Source: Larkinella sp049445795
GTDB taxonomy: Bacteria > Bacteroidota > Bacteroidia > Cytophagales > Spirosomataceae
Direction of reading: 5' to 3'
NCBI RefSeq assembly: GCF_049445795.1
Contig: NZ_JBMSDT010000001.1
Span: forward strand, 186,001 to 250,000
Length of the DNA stretch: 64,000 bases
The position numbers and the translations under genes were made by a program. Every line of letters begins with the position of its first letter. Position 1 is the first letter of the stretch. The notes beneath the pieces were generated by a model. The model made no database searches. It was not told the origin of the DNA and saw nothing but the letters and a program-made list of their open reading frames with translations. Positions 16,354 to 24,913 of the stretch are shown here, piece by piece.

Positions 16354-17832
16354 CTACCAGGTTCTTTTAATCGAGAGAAAACCGCCGGTTTGCTGCGGAT
16401 ACAATCCGCCCCGGTCCAGTGCGAAACGGGCCGAAAGAACCGTATTGGAAAGTTTGGGAAGGGGCCATTGTGCGGATAGCAGGGTGGAGACCTGCTCGAA
16501 ACGCGGAGAATAGGGTTCGTTGAAGGTGCCGAAATTCCGGCTGTAGGAAATCCGGGCGTTCAGCCGGATGCGATACCAGTCGGCATCCAGACCGAGATAC
16601 CAGGCATTTACCCGGTTGTTGGGAAAAAATCCGCCCCCCTCATACGCCCGAACGGCGGCTGAATAATCGGCACGGGGAGCCAGGAAAGGCGTCCCGATCG
16701 TGCGACCGAAATACGACCATCCTTCGCGGTATTGCCCGTGGTTAAAGTAATTGTCGCCCCCCTGATACTGAGCGGTTTGATCAAACACCGGCCCGCTCTG
16801 GTTGGTGGTCGACAGCCACTCCAACACCGCGCCTTGCCATTGAAAGCGGGCGTTGGCACGAGGCATCCGGTTGCGGAACCGCAGCCCCCATAACCCATCC
16901 GGAAAGTTGAGGTAAATGAGTCCGCTGGCGTCTTCGTACAGATGCTGGTAATAAAGCAGCGTGGTCAGTTGCGAGGTGGTCCATTCCAACCCGTAGTCGA
17001 TGGAGCCGATGTGATTTCCGACCCGGTTTTCACCATCGAATGTCGTTTGCTGGTTGTTGACGAGGTCTTTCGGGTACCGCCCTACAATCAAACTCAGATA
17101 GTCCTGAAGCGAAGAGGGCAATTTGCCATCGACCGCAAACGGGCTGTCTTTCAGGTAGTCGGCTCGGCCGCCCCATTGCACCTGATGGTTGATCCCGGCG
17201 TAAAATTTAAACCGCCAATGCGGTTTTCCGAACCGGCCGTACAGGTATTTCTGATGCAGAAAAGCGCCTTTGATATACGGCGGATTGAACCAACCGTGGG
17301 CATATCCGGCCCGAAACGCCAGGATGTGTTTCAAAAAACCGACCGAAATAAACTCCGGCGTGTGCAACTGAACCTTCGGAATCGGCAGCGAATTGCCCGA
17401 CCAGACCACAAAACCGGAGGTCAACGTGCTGTCGCCAATGCCGTATAGTTCGCGCCGACGACCCGCCCACAATTCCACCCGGCCGTACCGAACCTTGGCA
17501 TAGGCTTCCGGCAACAACCACTGGCTGCTCCTGCCAACGTTGGCAACGGCGTAAACACCCGCGCCCCAGTCGAAACGCGAACGATGCCGGTTAGTGGTGT
17601 CCGTATTTGTCCGGTATTTGCGTTGAAAACCGCCCTGCAGCGTACCCACCGACCCCTGCAAAGGAACAAAACCGTATTGGTTGGTGCGAAGCCAGAACGG
17701 AAGCTGACCGGAGCCGGAAGCCATTCCACCCAATTCGAGTTCGGCCCTACCGGACGAAACGGGTTGGGGTGTTTGGCCTACGACCGCGCCCGTCATCAAC
17801 CAGCCCAGCCCCAGAGTAACGAGCCGCTTCAT
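16354..17832 (-). CDS. Capsule assembly Wzi-family outer membrane protein (copy 2)
   Basis: 492-residue paralog of the protein at 7592-9103, with signal peptide (MKRLVTLGLGWLMTGAVVGQ) and the same landmarks: ELGGMASGSGQLPFWLRTNQYGFVP, ELWAGRRRELYGIGDSTLTSG, SYSWSGN-like VWSGNSLPIPK, YAHGWF, GKPHWRFKFYAGINHQVQWGG and QYREGWSY.GR.IGTPF. It should be an outer-membrane barrel tied to surface polysaccharide. It starts 11 nt downstream of the pyrE stop in the same direction, so the two may share a transcript, although a functional link to pyrimidine synthesis is not obvious. Confidence 0.85.
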   Translation of the reverse strand: MKRLVTLGLGWLMTGAVVGQTPQPVSSGRAELELGGMASGSGQLPFWLRTNQYGFVPLQGSVGTLQGGFQRKYRTNTDTTNRHRSRFDWGAGVYAVANVGRSSQWLLPEAYAKVRYGRVELWAGRRRELYGIGDSTLTSGFVVWSGNSLPIPKVQLHTPEFISVGFLKHILAFRAGYAHGWFNPPYIKGAFLHQKYLYGRFGKPHWRFKFYAGINHQVQWGGRADYLKDSPFAVDGKLPSSLQDYLSLIVGRYPKDLVNNQQTTFDGENRVGNHIGSIDYGLEWTTSQLTTLLYYQHLYEDASGLIYLNFPDGLWGLRFRNRMPRANARFQWQGAVLEWLSTTNQSGPVFDQTAQYQGGDNYFNHGQYREGWSYFGRTIGTPFLAPRADYSAAVRAYEGGGFFPNNRVNAWYLGLDADWYRIRLNARISYSRNFGTFNEPYSPRFEQVSTLLSAQWPLPKLSNTVLSARFALDRGGLYPQQTGGFLSIKRTW

Positions 17833-17843
17833 CGGCTTTCAGG

Positions 17844-18470
17844 CTATTGGTTCCATTCCGACGGCTTCTGACGCCAGGCGGCCAGTGAACTAAGGGCTTC
17901 TTCAGGAATGTAGTTCAGATTACGGGCTTCTTCGACCAACGTTTCGTAATTGCTCAGGCAGACGAGTTGTACGGCTTTGTCGGCGAAATTTTGCGCAGCT
18001 ACCGGAAAACCGTAGGTAAAAATGGCGGCCATGCCCAGCACCTCGGCCCCGGCCTGACGCAGCACATCGACCACTTTCAGCGAACTTCCCCCCGTTGAAA
18101 TCAGGTCTTCGATCACGACCACGCGCTGTCCGGCTTCCAGTCGTCCTTCGATCTGATTGCCCATGCCGTGTTTTTTCGGTTCGGGCCGCACATACAGAAA
18201 GGGCAGATTCAGGGCATCGGCTACCAGCGCCCCCTGGGCAATACCGGCCGTGGCAACGCCCGCAATGGCATCGACGCCGTCAAAAGCCTGCTGGATGGCT
18301 TCGGCCAGTCCGTTGCGGATCGTGGTCCGGGCTTCTGGGTACGAGAGGGTAATCCGGTTGTCACAGTAAATGGGTGATTTCCAGCCCGAACTCCACGTAA
18401 ACGGTTCTTCCGGCCGCAACCGAACGGCCTTGACTTCCAGTAGCAATCGGGCAACCTGTTGTGCAAGCAT
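17844..18470 (-). CDS. pyrE: Orotate phosphoribosyltransferase (PyrE)
   Basis: 208-residue cytosolic enzyme of de novo pyrimidine synthesis, converting orotate and PRPP to orotidine 5'-phosphate. Diagnostic parts: FTWSSGWKSPIYCDNR near the N-terminus, AGVATAGIAQG, FLYVRPEPKKHGMGNQIEG and the PRPP loop VVVIEDLISTGGSS. Length fits the family. Upstream lies a heptad repeat; downstream, after 11 nt, the Wzi-like gene. Confidence 0.97.
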   Translation of the reverse strand: MLAQQVARLLLEVKAVRLRPEEPFTWSSGWKSPIYCDNRITLSYPEARTTIRNGLAEAIQQAFDGVDAIAGVATAGIAQGALVADALNLPFLYVRPEPKKHGMGNQIEGRLEAGQRVVVIEDLISTGGSSLKVVDVLRQAGAEVLGMAAIFTYGFPVAAQNFADKAVQLVCLSNYETLVEEARNLNYIPEEALSSLAAWRQKPSEWNQ

Positions 18471-18476
18471 GTAGAA

Positions 18477-18543
18477 ATTGAATGATGAGTTATGAATGAT
18501 GAATGAGCTGACGCTTTAATTCATCATTCATAACTCATAATTG
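18477..18543. repeat. Heptad-phased inverted repeat between pyrE and CorC-like gene
   Basis: Arms built of 7-nt units GAATGAT, GAGTTAT and GAATGAG, mirrored as TCATCAT, TCATAAC and TCATAAT, around a loop of about 12 nt. It occupies nearly the whole gap between the CorC-like stop (18550) and the pyrE start (18470). Confidence 0.9.
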
Positions 18544-18549
18544 AAAAAA

Positions 18550-19833
18550 TTACTCTTCCGGTCGTTTGGTGACCATGATCTTGTCGATGCGGCTTTTGTC
18601 CATGTCGACTATTTCGAACTGATAGTCCTGCCAGGTAAAGGTTTCGCCGGTTTTCGGAATGTCTTTGATGATGTGCAGGGCAAAACCGCCCAGGGTATCG
18701 AAACCGGTCAGTTCGCGACGGTTCTGGAGCACAATGTCGAAATGATCCAGAAAATCGTCAAACGGAATCTGGGCATCGATGAGGTAACTGTCATCGCCAC
18801 GGTCGACAATTTCATATTCAAATTCGTTGGTGTCTGATATATCCCCCACCAATGCGTCCACAATATCGTTCAGCGTCACCATGCCCAGCACCCCGCCGTA
18901 TTCATCGACAATGATGCCGACGTATTGCCTTTTTTCCCGAAACCGCTCCAGCACCTGATAGGCCATATTGTTTTCCGGTATGTACAGCAAATCACGCTTG
19001 ATGTCTTCGAGCCGGGTCAGTTGATCGTCCAGGTCTTTGCCCAGAAAATCCTTGCTGTTGATCAGGCCGATCATTTCATCGACTCCGCCCCGGCAAAGCG
19101 GGTAATGCGAATGCCGGTGTTCAATGATCGACTGGCGGTTTTCCTCCACGGTCGCTTCCAGATCCAGGTACACAATTTCCTGGCGGTTGGTCATCAGCGA
19201 CGTAATTCGGCGGTCGCCCAACTGAAAAACATTCTGAACGATCTCCTGCTCAATCTCTTCGATCACTCCACCCGAGGTACCTTCCTGAATCAAACTCTTG
19301 ATTTCCTCTTCTGTCACGGCACTCGTATTGGGCTTGATATTCAGAATCTTAATAATCAGGTCGCTCGAAAACGCCAGCAGGCTGATAAACGGAGCCGTCA
19401 GTCGGGAGAGCAGGTTCATGGGCCGAACCATGAATTTGGCGATGCCTTCCGGATTCGACAAACCGATCCGCTTCGGAACCAGTTCGCCCAGCACCAGCGA
19501 CAGGTACGTGATCAGCACGACGGTCAGCGTCACGGCGATGCTGTTGGCGTAGGGTGCCAGCAGGGCAAACTGCGAAACAAACGAAGATATCTGGTCGGTC
19601 AGGCTGTCACCACTGAAAATACCGGTCAGGATACCAATCAACGTAATACCGATCTGAACGGTGGCCAGAAAGCGGTTGGGCGATTCAGCCAGTTTGAGGG
19701 CTTCCTCGGCCCTGCGATCGCCATTGCGGGCGTCGGTTTCCAGGCGGGCTTTTCGGGAGGATACCAGCGCAATCTCCGAAAGCGAGAAAACACCGTTCAA
19801 AATGACTAAAAAAAGTATTATTGCGAGTTCCAC
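18550..19833 (-). CDS. CNNM/CorC (hemolysin-family) membrane protein
   Basis: 427-residue inner-membrane protein of the DUF21-CBS-CorC_HlyC family, linked to Mg2+/Co2+ efflux or resistance. DUF21 core with four hydrophobic segments (about 2-22, 60-82, 88-118, 135-158) and FSLSEIALVSSRKARLE, QIGITLIGILTG, LVLGELVPKRIGL. Two CBS domains follow (about 195-310) with ITSLMTNRQEIVYLD and FREKRQYVGIIVDEYGG, then the CorC_HlyC domain (about 335-420, LIDAQIPFDDFLDHF, GGFALHI...GETFTW). A GTG at 19833 gives the canonical start VELAIILFL; a TTG at 19884 would add 17 residues. Divergent from the Nudix gene. Confidence 0.92.
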   Translation of the reverse strand: MELAIILFLVILNGVFSLSEIALVSSRKARLETDARNGDRRAEEALKLAESPNRFLATVQIGITLIGILTGIFSGDSLTDQISSFVSQFALLAPYANSIAVTLTVVLITYLSLVLGELVPKRIGLSNPEGIAKFMVRPMNLLSRLTAPFISLLAFSSDLIIKILNIKPNTSAVTEEEIKSLIQEGTSGGVIEEIEQEIVQNVFQLGDRRITSLMTNRQEIVYLDLEATVEENRQSIIEHRHSHYPLCRGGVDEMIGLINSKDFLGKDLDDQLTRLEDIKRDLLYIPENNMAYQVLERFREKRQYVGIIVDEYGGVLGMVTLNDIVDALVGDISDTNEFEYEIVDRGDDSYLIDAQIPFDDFLDHFDIVLQNRRELTGFDTLGGFALHIIKDIPKTGETFTWQDYQFEIVDMDKSRIDKIMVTKRPEE

Positions 19834-19900
19834 GCGGGGAAAAGTTGGCGTTTTGCAAAAATAGTGGATTTCGATTCTCTTCAAAGATGAATGGTTTATC

Positions 19901-19908
19901 TAAATTTG
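19901..19908 (+). promoter_or_regulatory. Possible -7 element for the DUF-Nudix gene
   Basis: TAAATTTG is an exact TAnnTTTG match 72 nt upstream of the ATG at 19980, in the divergent gap. No good TTG stands 18-20 nt before it (TTC is found), so the promoter call is weak. Confidence 0.35.
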
Positions 19909-19979
19909 TTTTGTAATTCGAGCAGCATCCAGCTAATCACGTTTCGACGGACTTATTTTTCCATTTGTTCATTGACCTC

Positions 19980-20684
19980 ATGACCATTTTTATCGACGAC
20001 CGGCCCATTCATATTAAGGGTTCGAAACAGGCCGCTAAATTGCAGGACGAAACATTGGCCAGTCGTGTGGAATACGACCGGATTGTCGACGCCCGGCTGG
20101 AAGGACTGAAAATAACAGCCCTGAAGGGCCATTTGCTGGTGCTGAATGCAACACCCGTCACGGTTGAAAAACTGGTCAATCTCCTCAACAACTACGACGC
20201 CAGTGAACTCAACTCCGTGACGCTGGTCGCCGTCGATAAGAAAGCCCTTGAAGAGAAGTTCAAAAGCCTCTACAAGATAATTAAAGCGGCCGGGGGCGTG
20301 GTGATGAAAGACGATAAGCTATTGTTGATTTTCCGCCGGGGTAAGTGGGATTTACCGAAAGGGAAACTCGATGAGGGTGAATCCTCCCGCGTGGCGGCTC
20401 TGCGGGAGGTTCAGGAAGAAACCGGGGTGGTTGCTTCGCTCGGCGACCGGATCTGCACGACCTGGCACACGTATACGCTCAACGGAAACCGTATTCTGAA
20501 ACGAACGAAGTGGTACCAGATGACCTGCCTCGACGACGCCAACATGGTGCCCCAAACCGAGGAAGACATTGAGCGCATCGAATGGATGGACACCAAAAAA
20601 ACCGCCCTGGCCCTGACCAACTCCTTCAGTTCCATCCGGTTCGTGATCGAAAGCCTGATTGAGGAGTTGAGAGTGAAGAGTTAA
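19980..20684 (+). CDS. Nudix hydrolase with N-terminal extra domain
   Basis: 234-residue protein. Residues 1-95 form an uncharacterised N-terminal domain (MTIFIDDRPIHIKGSKQAAK..., ending in VTLVAVDKKALEEKFK). Residues 103-230 are a Nudix domain with AAGGVVMKDDKLLLIFRRGKWDLPKGKL and a complete Nudix box at 128-150 (GKLDEGE...REVQEETGV). This architecture is common in Cytophagales; it should hydrolyse a nucleotide-linked substrate. ATG at 19980 preferred over TTG at 19965. The last residues (EELRVKS) and the stop are encoded inside an intergenic repeat. Confidence 0.88.
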   Translation: MTIFIDDRPIHIKGSKQAAKLQDETLASRVEYDRIVDARLEGLKITALKGHLLVLNATPVTVEKLVNLLNNYDASELNSVTLVAVDKKALEEKFKSLYKIIKAAGGVVMKDDKLLLIFRRGKWDLPKGKLDEGESSRVAALREVQEETGVVASLGDRICTTWHTYTLNGNRILKRTKWYQMTCLDDANMVPQTEEDIERIEWMDTKKTALALTNSFSSIRFVIESLIEELRVKS

Positions 20685-20834
20685 GAATTATGAGTTATGA
20701 ATTAGGCGTGTACGAAGGATTCATACTATGGCTGGCGGCTAGCCCCGGAGGGGCTTAATCTGGATAGTGCCAACCAGCAGGTGAGCCCTTCGTACATTCT
20801 TAATTCATTCATTATTAACTCATTCATTATGAGT
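20665..20834. repeat. Composite inverted repeat after Nudix gene
   Basis: The left arm (GAGTGAA, GAGTTAA, GAATTAT, GAGTTAT, GAATTAG units, then GTACGAAGG) pairs with the right arm (CCTTCGTAC, then TCTTAATTC and TCATTA units). The loop of about 75 nt holds another small palindrome, AGCCCC-GG-AGGGGCT. The left arm begins inside the Nudix coding region. Confidence 0.85.
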
Positions 20835-20856
20835 TGGGGTTGGCGGGTCCCGGGGC

Positions 20857-21642
20857 TTAAAAATCCGTTTGGGCTTCCTTCAAATCCAGTTCTTGGATCC
20901 AGATATTGCGATAGAGCACGTCGTGGCCTTCGGCTTGCAGTTTTAAGCCGCCCGGCGTGTCGGTGATGCCTTTGCCCCCGTCGTTCCCGCCGTCGATACC
21001 GGAATTCGGGCCGCCCCACACCTGGTTGATCGGCTGGTTGGTGTGTACTTTTTTGCCGTTGAAATACATCGTCAGCATCGCTTTTTCAACACGCTTGCCG
21101 TCTTTGAACCGGGCCGCCCGGAACACGATGTCGTATGAATTCCACTTGCCGACGCCGTTGTAGGCAAAATAGGGCGAAGGCGTTTCGTTGATCACGGCGG
21201 CCATACCGTGCGAGGTCGTGTCGCCGTCGAGTACCTGGATTTCGTAGCGATTTTGCAGATACACCCCGCTGTTGCCACCCGGTTTGCTGATGAAAAACTC
21301 GATGTGCAACCGAAAATCCCGGAATGCCTGCTTGGTCACGATGTCAGCCGAGCCGTATTTGCCGCCCGCAGCCGTCGGATCGTTGCTGTTCAAAACCGTC
21401 CCTTTCCCCGCCGGATCGGGTACAATCGTCCATTTGATCGGCGGACTGGCGGCCAGCCGGGGGCCTTCCCAATACGTCCACTTGGCATCCAGCATCTGGC
21501 GGGAGCCGTCGAACAACACTTCGGCCCCTTTGGCGGGTTTGGTCCCGACGCCGACCTGGGCGGAAACCGGGTTGAGCAGGCAGCAACCAAGCAGTAAGGC
21601 AAACGCAAAGAATACCGTAAATAAGCGGGCAGATCGAATCAT
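20857..21642 (-). CDS. Secreted DUF1080 (3-keto-disaccharide hydrolase-like) protein
   Basis: 261-residue exported protein: signal peptide MIRSARLFTVFFAFALLLGC... ending near PVSAQ (a Cys pair there could also suggest a lipoprotein). The mature part is a DUF1080 concanavalin-like domain with VLFDGSRQMLDAKWTYWEG, FRDFRLHIEFFISKPGGNSGVYLQNRYEIQVLD, GKWNSYDIVFRAARF and LQAEGHDVLYRNIWIQEL. Relatives hydrolyse 3-keto-glycosides produced by sugar oxidoreductases, which suits the divergent exported Gfo/Idh/MocA gene next door. Substrate unknown. Confidence 0.9.
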   Translation of the reverse strand: MIRSARLFTVFFAFALLLGCCLLNPVSAQVGVGTKPAKGAEVLFDGSRQMLDAKWTYWEGPRLAASPPIKWTIVPDPAGKGTVLNSNDPTAAGGKYGSADIVTKQAFRDFRLHIEFFISKPGGNSGVYLQNRYEIQVLDGDTTSHGMAAVINETPSPYFAYNGVGKWNSYDIVFRAARFKDGKRVEKAMLTMYFNGKKVHTNQPINQVWGGPNSGIDGGNDGGKGITDTPGGLKLQAEGHDVLYRNIWIQELDLKEAQTDF

Positions 21643-21952
21643 GAGAAACGGGTTTAGGCATTGAAGACGGAAAGTCCGATAAAGATAAAAGCTTTCGGCG
21701 ATTTGTCGAATGGAAGCACGGATTTGCCTCTGATCTCAAACCATCGGCTGCGTTATTGACGCAGTGAAACGCTTCGATTGTCCTTCATCAGCTCGATTAG
21801 AAGCGACAGTCGTCGTTCTTTATTTTTTACAATAGCTGCAAGATAAAAATTATATTTTATAGATTCGGGAAGAATACCGATTGACAGCGTCTACAGTACA
21901 GTCCCATGTTGTTGCGTACCATACCGCGTATCCAAACCCCATCCTGATCAAC
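21643..21952. other. Divergent intergenic region, no gene
   Basis: 310 nt between the DUF1080 gene (minus) and the Gfo/Idh/MocA gene (plus). It must hold promoters for both. I see only a TATCTTTA box on the minus strand about 40 nt before the DUF1080 start, a near match to TAnnTTTG, and an AT-rich stretch at 21825-21860. No reading frame or RNA is supported. Confidence 0.5.
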
Positions 21953-23326
21953 ATGAACGAAGAACTTTACTTCCTCTCCCGCCGGAAGTTCCTGCTGGCG
22001 GCTGCAGTCACGGCCCTGGCTCCCCCGCTGGCGCTCAAAGCCTCCAAACGCAAACTGGGCCCGAACGACCGGCTCAACCATGCCTGCATCGGCGTGGGCG
22101 GCATGGGCTGGGGTGACCTGCAAAATTTTGCCAAACATCCGAAGGTCAACATCGTGGCGTTGTGCGACGTGGACGCCAACCGGCTTCAGCGAGCCGCCGA
22201 GGCTTTTCCGCAGGCCCGTACCTACACCGACTGGCGGGAACTGCTCGAAAAAGAAGGTGACAAAATCGATTCGGTCAACGTAACCGTGCCGGATCATAAT
22301 CACTTTGCCATCGCAATTCAGGCCATCCGGGCGGGCAAGCACGTCTATTGCCAGAAACCGATGTGCCACGACGTGGTCGAAGTTCGGGTGCTAACCGAAG
22401 CTGCCGTCAAGGCAGGGGTGATCACCCAGCTTGGCACGCAGATCGCTTCCGGAAAAGGCGACCGGACAGCAGTTCAGTGGCTAAAAGAAGGAACTATTGG
22501 CAAAATCAAACACGCCTACCTGTGTTCAAACCGGCCGGGAGCCATTGCCACCTACCGATTGCCGGGCCCACGCCCGGCTGAAGGCCAGGAACCACCCGCC
22601 ACGCTGAACTGGGATTTGTGGATCGGCACGGCACCCATGCGCCCCTTTTCTCCGGATATCTACCACCCCACCAAATGGCGGGCCTGGCAGGATTTCGGCA
22701 CGGGCTGGTCGGGCGACATCGGCTGTCATATTTTCGATGCCGTCTGGAAGGGGCTGGGCTTGAAGGCTCCCAAAACCGTCATTGCCGAGGTGCAGAAATC
22801 CTGGGAAGATTCGCCCGAACGCCGGGCCGACACCTGGCCGCAGGGCGACCACATCACCTGGACATTTCCGGGCAATAAAATGACGTCGGGCCGCACCCTG
22901 ACGGTCGAGTGGTTCGATGGAGAAATGTATCCGCCAGAAGAAATTCGGGCCTTGTATTCCGTGTCGGATTACCCGGCTGAATCGGCCATGCTAATCGGCA
23001 CGAAAGGCGCGCTGCTCATCCCGCACGGCAAGATGCCGGTGTTACTGCCCGACGACCAATTTAAAGACTACAAACTTCCGGAATTGGAGGACCGCAACCA
23101 TTATCATCATTTCGTGGACGCCTGCCTGGGAGGCCCCAAAACCGAGTCACACTTTGCGCAGTCGGGTCCAATGACCGAAGCTATCCTGCTCGGGACGGTA
23201 GCGATTCGGGTGCCGGGGCAACTGCTGGAGTGGGATGCCGCCCGAATGAAAATTCCGAACCATCCCGAAGCCGAACGCTACCTCAGCCGCATTTACCGCG
23301 ACGGCTGGCGCATTGCGGGGTTGTAG
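21953..23326 (+). CDS. Exported Gfo/Idh/MocA-family oxidoreductase
   Basis: 457-residue NAD(P)-dependent sugar oxidoreductase. The N-terminus MNEELYFLSRRKFLLAAAVTALAP has the SRRKFL twin-arginine pattern, so it should be exported folded. The Rossmann fold follows (HACIGVGGMGWGDL at about 43-56, ALCDVDANR), then TVPDHNHFAIAIQAIRAGKHVYCQKPM, the family EKP site here reading QKP, and GTQIASG. The C-terminal half contains WDLWIGTAPMRPFSPDIYHPTKWRAWQDFGTGWSGDIGCHIFD. Such proteins oxidise sugars to keto forms; the neighbouring DUF1080 protein may act on the product (inference). Confidence 0.92.
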   Translation: MNEELYFLSRRKFLLAAAVTALAPPLALKASKRKLGPNDRLNHACIGVGGMGWGDLQNFAKHPKVNIVALCDVDANRLQRAAEAFPQARTYTDWRELLEKEGDKIDSVNVTVPDHNHFAIAIQAIRAGKHVYCQKPMCHDVVEVRVLTEAAVKAGVITQLGTQIASGKGDRTAVQWLKEGTIGKIKHAYLCSNRPGAIATYRLPGPRPAEGQEPPATLNWDLWIGTAPMRPFSPDIYHPTKWRAWQDFGTGWSGDIGCHIFDAVWKGLGLKAPKTVIAEVQKSWEDSPERRADTWPQGDHITWTFPGNKMTSGRTLTVEWFDGEMYPPEEIRALYSVSDYPAESAMLIGTKGALLIPHGKMPVLLPDDQFKDYKLPELEDRNHYHHFVDACLGGPKTESHFAQSGPMTEAILLGTVAIRVPGQLLEWDAARMKIPNHPEAERYLSRIYRDGWRIAGL

Positions 23327-23437
23327 CAGGGGGCGCGGGGCAGGGGGCAGAGGGGTAAGGGCAGAGGGTAGCTCCGCCAGGATGAAACGCATCAGCCACC
23401 CTCTGCCCCATGCCCCATGCCCTTACCCCTATGCCTC
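23327..23437. repeat. GC-rich heptad-phased inverted repeat
   Basis: Starts at the base after the oxidoreductase stop. Left arm: successive 7-nt units CAGGGGG, CGCGGGG, CAGGGGG, CAGAGGG, GTAAGGG, CAGAGGG. Right arm: CCCTCTG, CCCCATG (twice), CCCTTAC, CCCTATG. The right arm runs into the DUF1059 gene and supplies its stop codon. Confidence 0.92.
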
Positions 23438-23602
23438 TTCTTTAATCAAGGCTTTCACCTGTTCGGCCAGTTCGGGGGTCACGGTTAGGCCGTGGACGGT
23501 CTGGGCGTGGGCGGCTACCTGTTGCAGCACTTCTTCTTCCGTGGCGGCCTTCACCACCCCGCTGCAATCAAAGCCAAGTTCGCGGCAATGGACGGTTTTC
23601 AT
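23429..23602 (-). CDS. DUF1059-family small protein
   Basis: 57-residue protein, MKTVHCRELGFDCSGVVKAA...EEEVLQQVAAHAQTVHG, matching the DUF1059 family: two conserved Cys at positions 6 and 13, and the EEEVL...HA...HG helix. Function unknown; relatives occur in many bacteria and archaea. It lies 22 nt downstream of the DsrE-like gene in the same direction, behind a Crp/Fnr regulator. The stop TAG is formed by the GC-rich repeat at the convergent junction. Confidence 0.88.
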   Translation of the reverse strand: MKTVHCRELGFDCSGVVKAATEEEVLQQVAAHAQTVHGLTVTPELAEQVKALIKEEA

Positions 23603-23624
23603 GGTTTTTGCGAGTTAAAACGGT

Positions 23625-24074
23625 TTAGTACGTAAATAGTTTGTCACTTTCGGTCGCCAGCCGGACCAACACCGTCGGCAGGGCAAACTCGGCCGGTTTT
23701 CCGTTCAGATCCGCCTGCAAGATGCCACGGGCTTTGGCCGAATTGCCGGAGAGGTAAAACCGCCCGTTGGCTTTTACGATGGCATCGTAGTGTTCGCGCA
23801 ACTTGCCGGTACCCAGCCCCGTCAGCTCGTTCAGCACCTGGTCTTTCAGCAAATTAACGGCATCTCCGGCCAGAAACAACGAGACGGTATGCCCTTCTTC
23901 GAGGGCGGTTTTGGCCACCAGAAAAGCCAGGGCGGCCCGGGTCGCGTCGTCACTTTGCGTGACATGAATGAGGAATTTCATCTTTTTTTCGGGTGAAGGA
24001 GCGGCATTCGACTGGGCGTAACTGCTTGTCAGTGACACAAGAAATGCCGTCAAAGCCAAAACCAGTATTTTCAT
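23625..24074 (-). CDS. Exported DsrE-family protein
   Basis: 149 residues with a signal peptide (MKILVLALTAFLVSLTSSYAQ) and a DsrE/DsrF-like domain: KFLIHVTQSDDATRAALAFLVAKTALEEGHTVSLFLAGDAVNLLK and LREHYDAIVKANGRFYLSG. Cytosolic DsrE proteins relay sulfur through a Cys, but no Cys is present in the mature part here, so a sulfur-relay role is doubtful. Located between a Crp/Fnr regulator (79 nt upstream) and DUF1059. Confidence 0.85.
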   Translation of the reverse strand: MKILVLALTAFLVSLTSSYAQSNAAPSPEKKMKFLIHVTQSDDATRAALAFLVAKTALEEGHTVSLFLAGDAVNLLKDQVLNELTGLGTGKLREHYDAIVKANGRFYLSGNSAKARGILQADLNGKPAEFALPTVLVRLATESDKLFTY

Positions 24075-24153
24075 CCTATTTGTGCGTTTATCTGCTCAAA
24101 ACTAGCACACGATTCCCCGAAAAAACGGTATCAAAAGATACACAAGGTCAACT

Positions 24154-24783
24154 TTATTTTAGCTGAATAACGCCCCGGAACAGAGCGACCTGCCCCCGCT
24201 GCTCAAACTCTTTCAGAATGCGGGAAATCACGACCCGCGTAGTGCCGAGTTCATAGGCCAGTTCCTGGTGGGAAATTTCGATTCGGGACGAATTTTCTTT
24301 CTGCGCCCGGTTTTTCAGGTAGGCAAGCGCCCGTTTGTCGATTGGGTCAAAGGCCACACTTTCAAAGGAACCCAACAGTTCGTCGTAACGGCTGCGGAAC
24401 GTCTGGATCAGAAACGCATTCCAGGAAGGGTATTTCAACTGCCAGTCGTTGACAAGCCGGGTCGGAAACACAAACACCTCCGATGGCTTCGTCGCCACAC
24501 CGTACGACGTACTGGTATTGCTGAAATACGCAGCCGACAGCGACATCATACACGTCTGGCCCTCGCGGACGTAGTACAGCAGAATTTCGCGGTCTTCTTT
24601 CTGCTGAAAAACCCGGATTTCGCCTTTGATGACAATGGGTAAAAAATCAAGGTACTGCCCTTCCCGCACCAGGGTGTCGTCTTTGTTGACGGTCATGAAT
24701 TTGCCGTGGGTGAGCATTTCCTCCCGGAGCGCCGGTTCGGTAAAGACCGCAGGCAGTTTGTTCAAGAGTTCACTTTTTTCCAT
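24154..24783 (-). CDS. Crp/Fnr-family transcriptional regulator
   Basis: 209 residues. The N-terminal cyclic-nucleotide-binding-like beta roll (about 20-120) includes VNKDDTLVREGQYLDFLPIVIKGEIRVFQ and EILLYYVREGQTCMMSLSA. The C-terminal winged HTH (about 150-209) includes ISHQELAYELGTTRVVISRILKEFEQRGQVALFRGVIQL. The Arg and Glu that bind cAMP in CRP are not obvious, and no FNR-type Cys cluster is seen, so the effector is unknown. The same-strand DsrE and DUF1059 genes are likely targets or operon partners. Confidence 0.92.
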   Translation of the reverse strand: MEKSELLNKLPAVFTEPALREEMLTHGKFMTVNKDDTLVREGQYLDFLPIVIKGEIRVFQQKEDREILLYYVREGQTCMMSLSAAYFSNTSTSYGVATKPSEVFVFPTRLVNDWQLKYPSWNAFLIQTFRSRYDELLGSFESVAFDPIDKRALAYLKNRAQKENSSRIEISHQELAYELGTTRVVISRILKEFEQRGQVALFRGVIQLK

Positions 24784-24913
24784 CTGACGGATAAGCGCTA
24801 ACGGCCCAAAGATCTGACGACCAATGTTCCCGCTAAAATAAGCAAGGAAACAACATCAATCTACCCGACACGGCCCTACACCGACGAATTTCAAAAAACC
24901 GTCAAGATCCTTT

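Noticed and set aside
18925..19809. 294-residue plus-strand reading frame
   Set aside because: It lies antisense within the well-supported CNNM/CorC-type gene and has the Gln/Arg/His-rich composition of a shadow frame.
19833..19884. Longer start of the CorC-like protein at a TTG codon
   Set aside because: The 17 extra residues are not typical of the family, while GTG at 19833 gives the usual N-terminus.
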